From: an uncultured Alphaproteobacteria bacterium
GTDB lineage: Bacteria; Pseudomonadota; Alphaproteobacteria; CAAHEQ01; UBA3637
DNA: 51,956 nucleotides
Assembly: GCA_949292205.1 (NCBI GenBank)
Contig: CASEYR010000012.1
Coordinates: forward strand, 1-51,956
Reading direction: 5' to 3'
Position 1 is the stretch's first letter; each line of letters starts with the position of its first letter. Below the pieces are notes generated by a model that was not told the DNA's origin, did not search any database, and was given only the letters and a program-made list of their open reading frames with translations. The translations under genes and the position numbers were made by a program. This document shows positions 26,992 through 36,688 of the stretch, piece by piece.

Positions 26992-28668
26992 TTAAATCCG
27001 AACCAAATGAACATCTATCAACGGTTTTTTACCGTAAAATTCATTCAAAAATTTACGGATAGTTGTTCGAACCGTCTGATCTATTTGGGTATTCATAAAT
27101 CGTTGTTCTTCGGGCAGTTCTGCAATACTTTCTTTGATACGCGTCAACAAAGTGGCTTTATCTTCTTCAGTTGCATCCAATAATCCAAATGTGGATAATT
27201 GAGGTTCTCCAACCACAAAGCCGTCTTTTCCGACCACAATGGTTACAACCAAAGACCCATCATCCATCATCTTACGCCGTTTCCGAATAACTTCGGCATC
27301 TAACCGAATAATACGCTTGCCGTCAACAGCCAAAATGCCGGCCGGAACTTCGCCCAAAATCTGAGGTTCATCATCTAATGCTATCACCTCACCGTCCTCT
27401 AAAGCAAATGCAAACGGAACACCCCATTTCTTGGCTAATTCAACATGTCCCATTAACTCCATTGCCTCTCCGTGAACAGGTAGTGCAATCTTCGGCTTTA
27501 AATAGCGATACATTAGCTCTAAATCCGGCCCCGCATAGTGACCGGAAACATGAACTAACTCCTCTTTATCAGTAATAATTTTGACACCCTTTGCTTTCAA
27601 TTTCCGTTGCAAAAGAGCTATTGATTTTTCATTACCCGGAATAACACGTGATGAGAAAATAACAACATCATCAGCTCCGAAATAAACTGAATTCTTCTGA
27701 GGTGTCATAGCTGATAATGTTCCAAGAGCAGAATGCGGTTCTCCCTGACTACCGGTACAGATATACAAAACGGATCCGATCGGTTTTTCCAGAGCTTCTT
27801 TTTCCGATAAAAACTCAGGAATGTTTTTAAAATAGCCCGTCGCACGTGCCGCCGCATCAATACGCCATAGACTTCTACCCATTAAGCAAACCTCTTTACC
27901 ATTGGCTTGAGCAGCTTCGAAAATACTTTCAACTCGAGATACGTTCGAGGCAAAACAAGTAACGGCTATCTGACGATTGGGATACTCACCAATCAATCGT
28001 GTTAACGTTTCTTTCACATCCGCTTCCGTCTTATCCGTTTGCGTTCCAAAAACGTTCGTCGAATCACAAACTAACGCTAAAACACCCTCTTTTCCAAGCG
28101 CTTTCAGTGTTTCAACATCCGTTCCCTGCCCCAAAATCGGATCTACGTTTAATTTCCAATCTCCCGTATGAACAACTAACCCCTCCTTTGTCCGAATAGC
28201 CAGTGCATTCGGCTCGGGAACGGAATGGTTCATTGAAACAAACTCTATCTCAAACGGAGATAAGTCAATTACAGAACCTTGTTGAACAACTTGAACATCG
28301 GCTCTACCCAATAGGCCGACTTGATCTAATTTATCCTCCAACAACTCGTTGGCAAAAGGCGTTACATAAATCGGACATTGCAAATCTTGCCACAAATACG
28401 GAATAGCTCCGATATGATCTTCATGGGCATGAGTCACAACAAGACCGACAATATCTTTCTTTTTATCAGCTAAAAACTTAGGGTTCGGCAATAAGACATC
28501 TACCCCCGGCAAACCGTCTCCGGGGAAACCGATACCACAATCAACAATTAACCACTTACCTTGATATCCGTATGCAAAAAAGTTCATACCGACACCGGTT
28601 GATCCGCCCAGCGGAATAAATACCAGATTATCTGGCGGAATAATAACACTTTCTTGATTTTCTTCCAT
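26992..28668 (-). CDS. rnj: Ribonuclease J
   Basis: RNase J is a metallo-beta-lactamase/beta-CASP ribonuclease with 5'-3' exonuclease and endonuclease activity in mRNA and rRNA processing. The 558 residues carry the metal-binding motif THAHEDHIG near 79-87, the HSVPEPNA segment, and HTGDWKLN near residue 168. The beta-CASP region includes CTGSQGEPHSAL, and HVSGHYAGPDLE and PVHGEAMEL follow. The C-terminal domain is present. Length is typical for the alphaproteobacterial enzyme. birA lies 18 bases upstream on the same strand and a terminator follows. Confidence 0.96.
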   Translation of the reverse strand: MEENQESVIIPPDNLVFIPLGGSTGVGMNFFAYGYQGKWLIVDCGIGFPGDGLPGVDVLLPNPKFLADKKKDIVGLVVTHAHEDHIGAIPYLWQDLQCPIYVTPFANELLEDKLDQVGLLGRADVQVVQQGSVIDLSPFEIEFVSMNHSVPEPNALAIRTKEGLVVHTGDWKLNVDPILGQGTDVETLKALGKEGVLALVCDSTNVFGTQTDKTEADVKETLTRLIGEYPNRQIAVTCFASNVSRVESIFEAAQANGKEVCLMGRSLWRIDAAARATGYFKNIPEFLSEKEALEKPIGSVLYICTGSQGEPHSALGTLSAMTPQKNSVYFGADDVVIFSSRVIPGNEKSIALLQRKLKAKGVKIITDKEELVHVSGHYAGPDLELMYRYLKPKIALPVHGEAMELMGHVELAKKWGVPFAFALEDGEVIALDDEPQILGEVPAGILAVDGKRIIRLDAEVIRKRRKMMDDGSLVVTIVVGKDGFVVGEPQLSTFGLLDATEEDKATLLTRIKESIAELPEEQRFMNTQIDQTVRTTIRKFLNEFYGKKPLIDVHLVRI

Positions 28669-28686
28669 TTCTAATTTCCTACTCTT

Positions 28687-29358
28687 TTAAATTAAAAAAA
28701 CATCCCCGGCTGTTATTTTTTGAATTGTTTTGTCCGAGAGTTCCAAAACAAGTGCCCCATCAGGGCTGAATTCTTTAAAAACACCTTGAAGTTGACGATC
28801 CGGCAGGCGAACCGTAACTGCCCCACCGATACCCAATGCATAGGAGAGCCACAAGCGATGAATTGAAGTAAAACCTTGTGTTTCAAATAATTGAAGCATA
28901 CTCTGCAACGATTCTAAAATCCGATTTGCCGTTTCCTCAACAGACAACTGTCCTTTCAAGCTTTCCGTTTCATACAGAACATTCTGTGTGGGGTGAAATG
29001 CAACATTAACACCAATCCCCGCAATAATACGTCCGTCATCTGTTCGCTCTAATAAAATACCAGCCAACTTTTTACCATCCAGAAGGACATCATTCGGCCA
29101 CTTCAAACGAACACCAAAATCAGACAAAGCATCTGCCAATGCAACACCGACCACAAAAGCCAATAGCGGTGTTTGATATCCATAATCCTGTAAAACAGCC
29201 GATAAATACAAATTACCCTTTGGGCTTTCCCATTTACGTCCATACCGACCACGTCCTCCACTTTGACTATCTGCGATAATAACCGAATTAACGGGAAAAT
29301 CTCTGGCTGTTTGACTGGTACTTTCTAACCGGTCAAAATGTGTTATTTGCCATCTCAT
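28687..29358 (-). CDS. birA: Biotin-[acetyl-CoA carboxylase] ligase
   Basis: This enzyme activates biotin with ATP and attaches it to the carboxyl carrier protein of acetyl-CoA carboxylase. The 223 residues form only the catalytic domain. GGRGRYGRKWESPKGN near 33-48 is the biotinyl-AMP binding loop, followed by LKWPNDVLLDGKKLAGIL near 84-101. The N-terminal DNA-binding domain of E. coli BirA is absent, so it is a class I ligase without repressor function. A short C-terminal SH3-like domain follows. It is paired with rnj, as in many Alphaproteobacteria. Confidence 0.93.
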   Translation of the reverse strand: MRWQITHFDRLESTSQTARDFPVNSVIIADSQSGGRGRYGRKWESPKGNLYLSAVLQDYGYQTPLLAFVVGVALADALSDFGVRLKWPNDVLLDGKKLAGILLERTDDGRIIAGIGVNVAFHPTQNVLYETESLKGQLSVEETANRILESLQSMLQLFETQGFTSIHRLWLSYALGIGGAVTVRLPDRQLQGVFKEFSPDGALVLELSDKTIQKITAGDVFLI

Positions 29359-29402
29359 AGAGGGAATTATAGCACGTTTTTAAAAAAAAACAAAGAAATT
29401 CC

Positions 29403-29432
29403 TTGATTATTTAAAAAAAATGGACGTATATT
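29403..29432 (+). promoter_or_regulatory. Probable promoter of the 29468 gene
   Basis: TTGATT (29403-29408) and TATATT (29427-29432) are separated by 18 bases and lie 35 bases before the start codon, in the gap to divergent birA. Confidence 0.5.
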
Positions 29433-29467
29433 GAAGAAAAAGACACATCAAATAAAAAGGAGAAAAC

Positions 29468-30946
29468 ATGAAAAAATCTATTTTATTCGGATACACCGCT
29501 TTATGTGCGTTAGGAGTCATCACATCGGCCCATGCAGAAACAGTACCCGTTGTTCCCACCGTGGAGACCGTCAAGAATGCGTTTCATGAATTTTTGAAAA
29601 ATCAAGGGTTAACGCTAAATAAAGAAGTCCTTGTCAAAGAAGACGGAGAAAATTTCACAATCACCGTTCCATCCTTTGAAACACAGGTCGTGGACCAAAC
29701 GACTTTAGAAACAACGGAAAACGGAAAAAGCATTCAAACCGAAACTTTGGAAAGTGTTACTCGCATAATTCCGGAAAGAACCGTTCAACTGGTTCGCAAC
29801 GGATCCTTCGCAAATCACGCTCAATACAAAATGGAACCGGCAACTTTAGAACAACTTCAAGCAATTCTGAAAGATTTCTTGCCAATGTTAACTCTGTCCG
29901 CCGACCAATTTAAAAGCGAGTTAATTTGGGTGCCTGCTTATAATTTAATCAGTCGTCAATCTTTGAATACTCAAAAACTAAAAGCTATTATTCCAGGACA
30001 AGTGGAATTAAATGCTGACTCTATGGTTTTTGATATGCTTGCCAGACCGACTCAAAACAATAAAATGGATACAGCCACTTCAAATGACATCAAAGGAATG
30101 TCTTTAAAATTGCTGGGTATGACAGCTCTTTTCCCAACAATCAGCCAGAGCATTCAATGGATAAATAGCGATATCTCCGGCGATGGTATTATGCGGAATT
30201 TAACCGCAGATGAAATCTCGGCCAACATCAAAATCCCTATGGTTTCTATTATTCCGGACGGCGATACACAACCAATCGTCACTTTCTCTGCGGAAGGAAA
30301 ATCTCAAATCGATAAAGATTTCCATTTCTTGGTTGATGTCAAGCAAATTCAATTAACGGATAATCTTCCTATTCCTTCTATTTTCAGCCCCACTGATATT
30401 CGGGTCAATATGACGGTATCCGGTCTTGACAGAAAACAACTGCTTAAAATTCAACAAGAAACTCAATTGGATAATTCAAATCAACAAAATAAATATGATG
30501 AAGATGTTTTGAATCTGATAAAGGATGCGACTATCGTCTTAAATCCGTTGGAAATTAAGAATGAAGATGCTGGTATATCCGTAACGGGGACGGCTCAAAA
30601 TTACGTAACCACAGAAGGTGAATTAGATCAGAAAATTAACGCAACCGTTACTATTACCAATTTAGATAAAATCTCTCCGGAACCAAAAGTAGATGAAGAA
30701 GAGTGCGCAACTATTAAAAAGCAATTGAGCGAAGCCAATACACCACCGGAAATGGCTGCACAATTCATTGAATCTGCTTGCCGTCCAAAAGGAGGTTTAC
30801 TGGATGAATGGAGAATCTATTTGGATCCACAAAAACGCGTTGTCAATCCTGACGGAACAACCACAGATGTTCTTGAAATTCAATATCAAGGGGATACTCT
30901 TATCATTAACGGCAAAAATGTTAATGATTCTTTAGAGGGAGAATAG
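29468..30946 (+). CDS. Large periplasmic protein, unknown function
   Basis: The 492-residue product has a textbook signal peptide (cleavage after AHA near residue 23). Its mature region is long and rich in alternating beta-type segments, such as FTITVPSFETQVVDQ and KQIQLTDNLPIPS. Two cysteines near the C-terminus (EECATIKK and SACRPKGG) could form a disulfide. The layout recalls alphaproteobacterial periplasmic proteins of the DUF2125/DUF945 kind, but I cannot assign it firmly. AAAAGGAG precedes the ATG. It is followed after a short gap by sufE. Confidence 0.78.
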   Translation: MKKSILFGYTALCALGVITSAHAETVPVVPTVETVKNAFHEFLKNQGLTLNKEVLVKEDGENFTITVPSFETQVVDQTTLETTENGKSIQTETLESVTRIIPERTVQLVRNGSFANHAQYKMEPATLEQLQAILKDFLPMLTLSADQFKSELIWVPAYNLISRQSLNTQKLKAIIPGQVELNADSMVFDMLARPTQNNKMDTATSNDIKGMSLKLLGMTALFPTISQSIQWINSDISGDGIMRNLTADEISANIKIPMVSIIPDGDTQPIVTFSAEGKSQIDKDFHFLVDVKQIQLTDNLPIPSIFSPTDIRVNMTVSGLDRKQLLKIQQETQLDNSNQQNKYDEDVLNLIKDATIVLNPLEIKNEDAGISVTGTAQNYVTTEGELDQKINATVTITNLDKISPEPKVDEEECATIKKQLSEANTPPEMAAQFIESACRPKGGLLDEWRIYLDPQKRVVNPDGTTTDVLEIQYQGDTLIINGKNVNDSLEGE

Positions 30947-30964
30947 TTTATCTGAGGTATGGCA

Positions 30965-31363
30965 ATGACTCAAAAAGAATTATTTGAAAATTTTTCTTAT
31001 CTATCTGATTGGGAAGACAAATACCGCTATCTGATTGAATTGGGGGATGCCCTTCCCCCGTTCAATGAGGCGGATAAAACAGAAGCCAATAAAGTGGATG
31101 GCTGTATGTCCCAGGTCTGGTTTACCTTTGATAAAAAAGATAATGCCTTCTACTTTAACGCAACCAGTGATGCACATATCGTCCGCGGACTAGAGGCTGT
31201 CTTATTAACACTGATTAACGGCAAATCCGGTAAGGAAATTTCCTCTTTTGATTTAGAAGCGGCCTTTAAAAAATTGGGACTTGAAAACCACTTGTCACCA
31301 ACACGTCGTAACGGCTTTTTTGCTATGATTGACCGTATCAAAAAAATCGTAGCCGAAAATTAA
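30965..31363 (+). CDS. sufE: Cysteine desulfuration protein SufE
   Basis: SufE accepts sulfur from the cysteine desulfurase SufS and passes it on for iron-sulfur cluster assembly. The 132-residue protein has the sulfur-accepting cysteine in NKVDGCMSQVWF (near residue 45), followed by the typical DAHIVRGLEAVLL and GLENHLSPTRRNGF segments. The start at 30965 is preferred because GAGGT lies 6 bases upstream; an ATG two codons earlier sits too close to that site. No sufS or sufBCD is in the window. Confidence 0.92.
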   Translation: MTQKELFENFSYLSDWEDKYRYLIELGDALPPFNEADKTEANKVDGCMSQVWFTFDKKDNAFYFNATSDAHIVRGLEAVLLTLINGKSGKEISSFDLEAAFKKLGLENHLSPTRRNGFFAMIDRIKKIVAEN

Positions 31364-31506
31364 TTTACTCTCCTTGTCCAAATTATAGAATACTCCTGTC
31401 TTTTTTATCTATTTATCTTTTAAAAAGAGAGAAAAGGACTTTTCTTTTTGTTTGCTTTATGATATAAATGAATCGTTTTTTTAGGACTTATTTGTAAGGA
31501 AACGCA

Positions 31507-32580
31507 ATGCAACAACAAATTAACGATATGAAACCCGATCTGTTAGCCGCTATTCAAGCTGCTTCAGATTTAGCGGCTTTAGATGAAATTCGTGTGTCTG
31601 CTTTGGGCAAAAACGGACGCATTACAGCTTTGATGAAAGGTTTAGGGGCTTTGTCTCCAGAGGAACGTAAACAAGCCGGACAAATTTTAAATACGTTTAA
31701 AAATGAAATTGCCGAAGCTTTGGAAACAAAAAAGCAAACTCTGGAAACAGAAGCGATGAATGCTAAATTAGCCTCTGAAAGTGTAGACGTAACTCTGCCA
31801 TGCAGACCAGACACGCATACCGGACGCATCCATCCGATTTCACAGGTTATGGAGGAAATGCTGACCATTTTTGCTCAAATGGGATTTGAATTGGCCGAAG
31901 GTCCGGATATTGAAGATGACTGGCATAACTTTGAGGCATTAAATATTCCACCGTCTCATCCATCTCGTCAAATGCAAGCAACTTTCTTTATGGAAAATGC
32001 TCCGGGAACAATTTTAAGAACTCAAACATCCGGCGTTCAAATCAGAACAATGGAAAAAGGAAAGTTACCAATTAAAATTGTTGCCCCCGGTAGAACATAT
32101 CGTTGTGATTATGACGCTACACACTCCCCCATGTTCCATCAAATTGAAGGACTGGTTATTGATAAAACAACCAATCTCAGTCACTTAAAAGGCGTTCTTG
32201 AAGAATTTATGAAGTTGTTTTTTGAAACAGATGACGTGGCTCTGCGTTTCCGCCCGGCTTACTTCCCCTTTACGGAACCCTCTTATGAAGCCGATGTCGG
32301 CGGTGTTTTAGCCAGAACAGTCGGCAAAGAATGGTTAGAGTTACTTGGTTGTGGCATGGTTCATCCTCAAGTCCTGCGTAACTGCGGAATCGATCCCAAC
32401 GAATATCAAGGTTTTGCCTTCGGTTGCGGTATCGATCGCTTTGCCATGTTGAAATATGGCATCCCAGATATCCGTAACTTTTTTGAAGCAGATATACGTT
32501 GGATTCGTCACTACGGCTTTTTACCGCTTGACATGCCGACAGTAACTAGCGGACTTAGCATGAACGGAGGAAAAAAATAA
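31507..32580 (+). CDS. pheS: Phenylalanine-tRNA ligase alpha subunit
   Basis: PheS is the catalytic subunit of the alpha2-beta2 enzyme that charges tRNA-Phe. The 357 residues contain an N-terminal coiled-coil tRNA-binding arm, then the class II synthetase core. Motif 2 appears as GRTYRCDYDATHSPMFHQIEG (near 198-218) and motif 3 as FGCGIDRFAMLKYGIPDIR near 304-322. The phenylalanine pocket segment RFRPAYFPFTEPS is present. pheT follows after one base, forming the usual pheST pair. No ATP- or Phe-attenuation leader was identified upstream. Confidence 0.97.
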   Translation: MQQQINDMKPDLLAAIQAASDLAALDEIRVSALGKNGRITALMKGLGALSPEERKQAGQILNTFKNEIAEALETKKQTLETEAMNAKLASESVDVTLPCRPDTHTGRIHPISQVMEEMLTIFAQMGFELAEGPDIEDDWHNFEALNIPPSHPSRQMQATFFMENAPGTILRTQTSGVQIRTMEKGKLPIKIVAPGRTYRCDYDATHSPMFHQIEGLVIDKTTNLSHLKGVLEEFMKLFFETDDVALRFRPAYFPFTEPSYEADVGGVLARTVGKEWLELLGCGMVHPQVLRNCGIDPNEYQGFAFGCGIDRFAMLKYGIPDIRNFFEADIRWIRHYGFLPLDMPTVTSGLSMNGGKK

Positions 32581-32581
32581 A

Positions 32582-34942
32582 ATGAAAGTTGCTTTATCTT
32601 GGTTAAAACAATACTTAAAAACAGATGCTACACCAACCGAACTTGCGGAAAAATTAACCGCTATCGGCTTGGAGGTTGAAGAAGTTATTGATAATAGTGT
32701 GGCTTTGGCTCCGTTCATCGTTGGTGAAATTAAGGCAAAAGAAAAGCATCCGAATGCTGACCGCTTAAATGTTCTGACTGTCTGGACAGGGAAAGAAACG
32801 CTTCAAATCGTATGTGGAGCTCCGAACTGTTACGTCGGCATGAAGTCCGTTCTGGCTCGCCCAGGAGACTTGATTCCGAAATTCAATGAAAAGTTGGAAA
32901 AAGGAGTTATTCGGGGTGTTGAAAGCCAAGGCATGATGTGTGCCGAAGATGAAATCGGATTGGGAACAGACCACGAAGGTATTATGGATTTAAAAACAGA
33001 TAAACCGGCCGGAACGCCCATTACTGAGGTTATTCCGTGTGAAGTTGTTTTTGATGTCAACGTCACACCCAATCGCGGTGATTGCTTTGGCATAAAAGGC
33101 ATTGCACGAGACCTTGCCGCCACCGGTATTGGTGAGTTTATCCCAAATGAGCCGGAAATAGTTAAGGGTACTTTTAAATCACCGATAACCGTTCAAATTA
33201 CAGATGATAACTGCAAACATTTTGTCGGTCGCTATATCCGTGGCGTTAAAAACGGACCAAGTCCGGCTTGGATGCAAGAACGCTTAATCGCTGTCGGATT
33301 ACGTCCTATTTCAGCCCTTGTCGATATTACAAACTATTTGAATATCGGAGAATGCCGTCCTCTTCATGTCTTTGATGCGGATAAACTGAACGGTGGATTG
33401 ACAGTTCGTTCTGCCCAGAATGGTGAGACACTAGCCGCTTTGGATGAAAAAGAATACGCTTTATCCGAAGGACAGGTTGTCATTGCTGACGATACCGCTG
33501 TGCAAAGTATCGGCGGTGTTATGGGGGGAACTCCGACGGGGTGTTCATCAGAAACGATCAATGTCTTTTTGGAATCTGCTTGGTTTGAACCTTTGTCCGT
33601 CGCAAAAACCGGGCGAGATTTAAATGCCGAGTCCGATTCTCGTCAACGTTTTGAACGGGGTGTTGATCCGGCTTCTTGCATTGCCGGAAACGAGATTGCT
33701 ACTCGTCTGATTTTAGACATCTGTGGCGGAGAAGCTTCTAAGTTGGTGATTGCCGGCTCAGAACCGGAATGGCACAAGGTCATCTCATTTGATTGGAATC
33801 AAGTAAAACGCCTGACAGGAATGGATATTGCGCAACCCAAGATGATTGAGATTTTGGAAAAACTAGGTTTTAACGTTAACGGAAACGAAATTTCAGTTCC
33901 ATCGTGGCGGTTTAACGATGTCCGAGAATCAGCTGATATTGTGGAGGAAATCGTTCGTATTTATGGTTTGGATGAATTACCGGTCAGCACCATGCGCGCC
34001 GAAAAACTTCCGATTACCATGCTCTTACCACATCAAAAACGGGAAGTCGCTGTCCGGCGGGCTTTGGCTGCGGCCGGTCTAAACCAAGCGATTACTTGGT
34101 CATTCATGGATTCGCGATTAGCCAAATACTTTAACTCTAAAAATATCCGCGTCGCCAATCCGATTGCTTCAGATTTAGATGAAATGAGACCCAGTCTTGT
34201 TCCGAATCTATTATCTGCTGTCAAAAGGAATCAAGATCGTGGCATTAAAGATGTTCAATTGTTCGAGGTTGGACCTGAGTTTTATTCCTTAGTTCCGGGT
34301 GAACAACGTCTGGTAGCTTGCGGTGTTCGTGCCGGAGCCCATACACCGAAACATTGGTTGGAATCCAGCAGATCGGTTGATACTTTCGATGCTAAATCCG
34401 ATGCGTTAGCGGCTTTATCCGCCATTGATGCTCCGGCAAATTTGCAGGTGTTCCGAAACGCTCCATCGTGGTATCATCCCGGACGTTCCGGCAGTATTCA
34501 GTTAGGTAAAAATATCGTTGCCGTATTCGGCGAAATTCACCCCGCCGTTTTAAAAGCTTTTGATATTAAGACACCGGTTTGTGCTTTTGAGGTTTATTTA
34601 GATGCTGTGCCTCAAGCCAAACAAAAAGGAAAAATGATGAAGGCGATTAAACTGTCTTCCCTCATGCCGTTAACGCGCGATTTTGCTTTTGTGATGGACA
34701 AAGAGGTAGATGCCTCAAAGGTTATTGCAACCATTCAAAATGTGAACAAAAATCTAATTACGGATGTATCTGTGTTTGATGTCTATGAGGGTGATCATTT
34801 AGAGGCCGGCAAGAAATCACTGGCAGTTCAAGTAACAATTCAACCTATCGATAAAACAATGACAGATACTGAAATTGAGACCTTGTCAACTCAGATTATT
34901 AATATGGTTACACGTAATACAGGAGCAGTATTAAGATCTTAA
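32582..34942 (+). CDS. pheT: Phenylalanine-tRNA ligase beta subunit
   Basis: This is the 786-residue beta subunit, with domains in the expected order: an N-terminal region, a tRNA-binding EMAP/B2 domain (about 40-150, with HPNADRLNVLTVWTG and VCGAPN), B3/B4 editing domain (about 210-370), B5 domain (about 400-470), and the inactive synthetase-like core. A C-terminal FDX-ACB domain (about 690-786, SSLMPLTRDFAFVMDKEVD) binds the tRNA-Phe anticodon region. It forms the tetramer with PheS encoded one base upstream. A strong terminator follows. Confidence 0.97.
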   Translation: MKVALSWLKQYLKTDATPTELAEKLTAIGLEVEEVIDNSVALAPFIVGEIKAKEKHPNADRLNVLTVWTGKETLQIVCGAPNCYVGMKSVLARPGDLIPKFNEKLEKGVIRGVESQGMMCAEDEIGLGTDHEGIMDLKTDKPAGTPITEVIPCEVVFDVNVTPNRGDCFGIKGIARDLAATGIGEFIPNEPEIVKGTFKSPITVQITDDNCKHFVGRYIRGVKNGPSPAWMQERLIAVGLRPISALVDITNYLNIGECRPLHVFDADKLNGGLTVRSAQNGETLAALDEKEYALSEGQVVIADDTAVQSIGGVMGGTPTGCSSETINVFLESAWFEPLSVAKTGRDLNAESDSRQRFERGVDPASCIAGNEIATRLILDICGGEASKLVIAGSEPEWHKVISFDWNQVKRLTGMDIAQPKMIEILEKLGFNVNGNEISVPSWRFNDVRESADIVEEIVRIYGLDELPVSTMRAEKLPITMLLPHQKREVAVRRALAAAGLNQAITWSFMDSRLAKYFNSKNIRVANPIASDLDEMRPSLVPNLLSAVKRNQDRGIKDVQLFEVGPEFYSLVPGEQRLVACGVRAGAHTPKHWLESSRSVDTFDAKSDALAALSAIDAPANLQVFRNAPSWYHPGRSGSIQLGKNIVAVFGEIHPAVLKAFDIKTPVCAFEVYLDAVPQAKQKGKMMKAIKLSSLMPLTRDFAFVMDKEVDASKVIATIQNVNKNLITDVSVFDVYEGDHLEAGKKSLAVQVTIQPIDKTMTDTEIETLSTQIINMVTRNTGAVLRS

Positions 34943-34960
34943 TTTCAAATTCTAAAAAAC

Positions 34961-34994
34961 AAAACGTAGGAATAAATATTCCTACGTTTTTATT
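34961..34994 (+). terminator. Intrinsic terminator of pheST
   Basis: A 14-base arm (34961-34974) is complementary to 34977-34990, giving a long AAAACGTAGG/CCTACGTTTT hairpin followed by T residues. It starts 18 bases after the pheT stop codon and may also serve the convergent gene. Confidence 0.85.
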
Positions 34995-35043
34995 GTATTA
35001 TGCCAAGGCTCCAACATGTAAATCAGGATACAAATCGCTAATA

Positions 35044-35892
35044 CTACCGTTGATGTTGTGTGTCTAATACCTGAGACTTCGGCATATTATTTTGATGAGC
35101 CACCTTTAAATTAACCTGTTTATCAAAATCAGATACACGTTTTGAACTGATATTCCCCTCAGAATCATATTCTGTCTCCGAACTAATACTTCCATCTGAA
35201 TTATACTCTGTATCAATCATTTTAGCCCCGACCGAATCTCTTTCTATTCTTCTCTTGATTTTGCCAGCCAGATAATAGTCTACTCTAATATGCCCATTAG
35301 TATCACACTCATACTTTTCTATAATATTACCATGTGAATCATATTTTATATCTAGTTCTATTGTCGCTCCGTCAGAATCATATCTCACCCTATTTTTTGC
35401 AATGCCATTAGAATCATATTTTGTTTTAATAATTCTGTCCGCTTCATAATCGGCCTCTCGCTTACTGGTTATAACTCCGGCGACATTATACTCCGTCTCG
35501 ATCATTTTAGTTCCAGCCGAATCTTTTTCCATCACACTTTTTATCTTTCCACCAGGATGATACTGTGTTTGAGTTATTCCGTTAGAAGTGGACTCATATT
35601 TACTTACGATATTGCCTTCTGAATCATATTGTATATCTAGTTCAGTTCTCACACCTTTAGAGTCATACCTGGTCCTATACTTTATCTGCCCCTCATCAGT
35701 ATAACTTGTTTCCAAAATAGCGCCTGAAGAAAACTCTAATTTATAGATTATAACACCATCAGAATTATAGGTGCTATTTGATAGCAATCTTCCATCAGAA
35801 TTATATTCTCTTTTGGAGCTTCTTCCGTTTTGGTGATACTCTGTTTCTGATTTTATATTTCCATTAGGATAATACTCTACATTTACAGTCAT
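35044..35892 (-). CDS. MORN/YwqK-like repeat protein with a 95-residue internal duplication
   Basis: The 282-residue protein consists almost wholly of short beta repeats of the pattern YxxxGxIxxxxxYDSxG (YYPNGNIKSE, YNSDGRLLSN, YDSEGNIVSKYE), as in MORN-2/YwqK-family proteins. Within it a block of about 95 residues is duplicated: ELDIQYDSEGNIVSKYE at 84-100 corresponds to ELDIKYDSHGNIIEKYE at 179-195. There is no signal peptide. The start at 35892 follows a strong AAGGAGG; the longer frame lacks one. Some YwqK-like proteins are annotated as antitoxins or immunity proteins, but no partner is obvious here. Confidence 0.75.
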   Translation of the reverse strand: MTVNVEYYPNGNIKSETEYHQNGRSSKREYNSDGRLLSNSTYNSDGVIIYKLEFSSGAILETSYTDEGQIKYRTRYDSKGVRTELDIQYDSEGNIVSKYESTSNGITQTQYHPGGKIKSVMEKDSAGTKMIETEYNVAGVITSKREADYEADRIIKTKYDSNGIAKNRVRYDSDGATIELDIKYDSHGNIIEKYECDTNGHIRVDYYLAGKIKRRIERDSVGAKMIDTEYNSDGSISSETEYDSEGNISSKRVSDFDKQVNLKVAHQNNMPKSQVLDTQHQR

Positions 35893-35990
35893 TGCTACCT
35901 CCTTGTTACCATAGCTAATAATTATTTTTTCGATTATATCAAAAAAAAACAAGTTTATCAATATCTATCAAAAAAATATCAATAAACTTC

Positions 35991-36120
35991 CACTCGCTAA
36001 CGCAAGTGGTGTTATCTGTTCCGAACGACGTTCGCCCAGCCCAAAAGCTTCGCAAGCCTAACGGCTGGGCTGGTATGTCGCTGGTATGTCTACATCTACC
36101 TGCTTACGCAGGTAGTGTTA
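35991..36120. repeat. Hairpin-rich intergenic repeat element
   Basis: About 130 bases between the YwqK-like gene and rpsI contain four consecutive hairpins (35991-36008, 36022-36034, 36034-36070 and 36096-36115). An exact 11-base tandem duplication GCTGGTATGTC lies at 36069-36079 and 36080-36090. The first and last hairpins resemble each other: both have a TNAC loop, then GCARGTRGTGTTA. This looks like a dispersed palindromic repeat family rather than a gene. Confidence 0.55.
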
Positions 36121-36132
36121 CGTTCGAATCAT

Positions 36133-36163
36133 AAAAAAAGACTCCTGATAAAGGAGTCTTTTT
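36133..36163 (-). terminator. Intrinsic terminator of rplM-rpsI
   Basis: The stem AAAAAGACTCCT/AGGAGTCTTTTT (36135-36146 with 36152-36163) closes a 5-base loop. It lies 16 bases after the rpsI stop codon and is U-rich in both directions. Confidence 0.85.
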
Positions 36164-36178
36164 CTTGTTCCAAAAAAC

Positions 36179-36688
36179 TTAACGTTTTGAGAACTGGAAG
36201 CGTTTACGAGCTTTGGACAAACCAGGTTTCTTACGTTCAACAACACGAGAATCGCGTGTCAAGAAACCAGCTTTCTTTAATGTCGTGTGCAGTTCCGGTT
36301 CAAACATGTCCAAACAACGGCTGATACCATGACGCAAAGCATAAGCCTGACCGGACAAACCACCGCCACAAATCGTACAATCAACATCAAATTGACCTTC
36401 ACGGTTTGTAATAGCAAACGGTTGATTAATAACCATCTGCAAAACAGGACGCGGGAAATAAGTATTCATATCACGTCCGTTAACCGTAATCTTGCCCTTA
36501 CCCAGTTTGATAATAACACGAGCAACTGCATTTTTCTTTTTACCAACAGACTGAGAACGCCCCAGTTTATCTTTTTTAGGAGCACGTGGAGCTGTTTCCA
36601 CCGGTGTTTCGGCAGCAGCAACTTCCGCAGCAGCAACTTCTTGTTTTAAATCAGCCAAAGTAGCTGTTTTCTTTGTTGTCTTAACCAT
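36179..36688 (-). CDS. rpsI: 30S ribosomal protein S9 (uS9)
   Basis: S9 reaches the ribosomal P site with its C-terminal tail. The 169-residue protein has the conserved core ([41 protein letters not shown]) and the canonical tail [14 protein letters not shown]. It carries an Ala/Glu-rich N-terminal extension of about 45 residues, common in Alphaproteobacteria. The start overlaps the rplM stop by one base (TAATG), so the pair is coupled. Confidence 0.97.
   Translation of the reverse strand: MVKTTKKTATLADLKQEVAAAEVAAAETPVETAPRAPKKDKLGRSQSVGKKKNAVARVIIKLGKGKITVNGRDMNTYFPRPVLQMVINQPFAITNREGQFDVDCTICGGGLSGQAYALRHGISRCLDMFEPELHTTLKKAGFLTRDSRVVERKKPGLSKARKRFQFSKR

Noticed and set aside
36091-36130. 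A tRNA-like T-arm sequence (GTTCGAATC) in the hairpin repeat
   Set aside because: No acceptor, D-arm or anticodon arm can be built around it.
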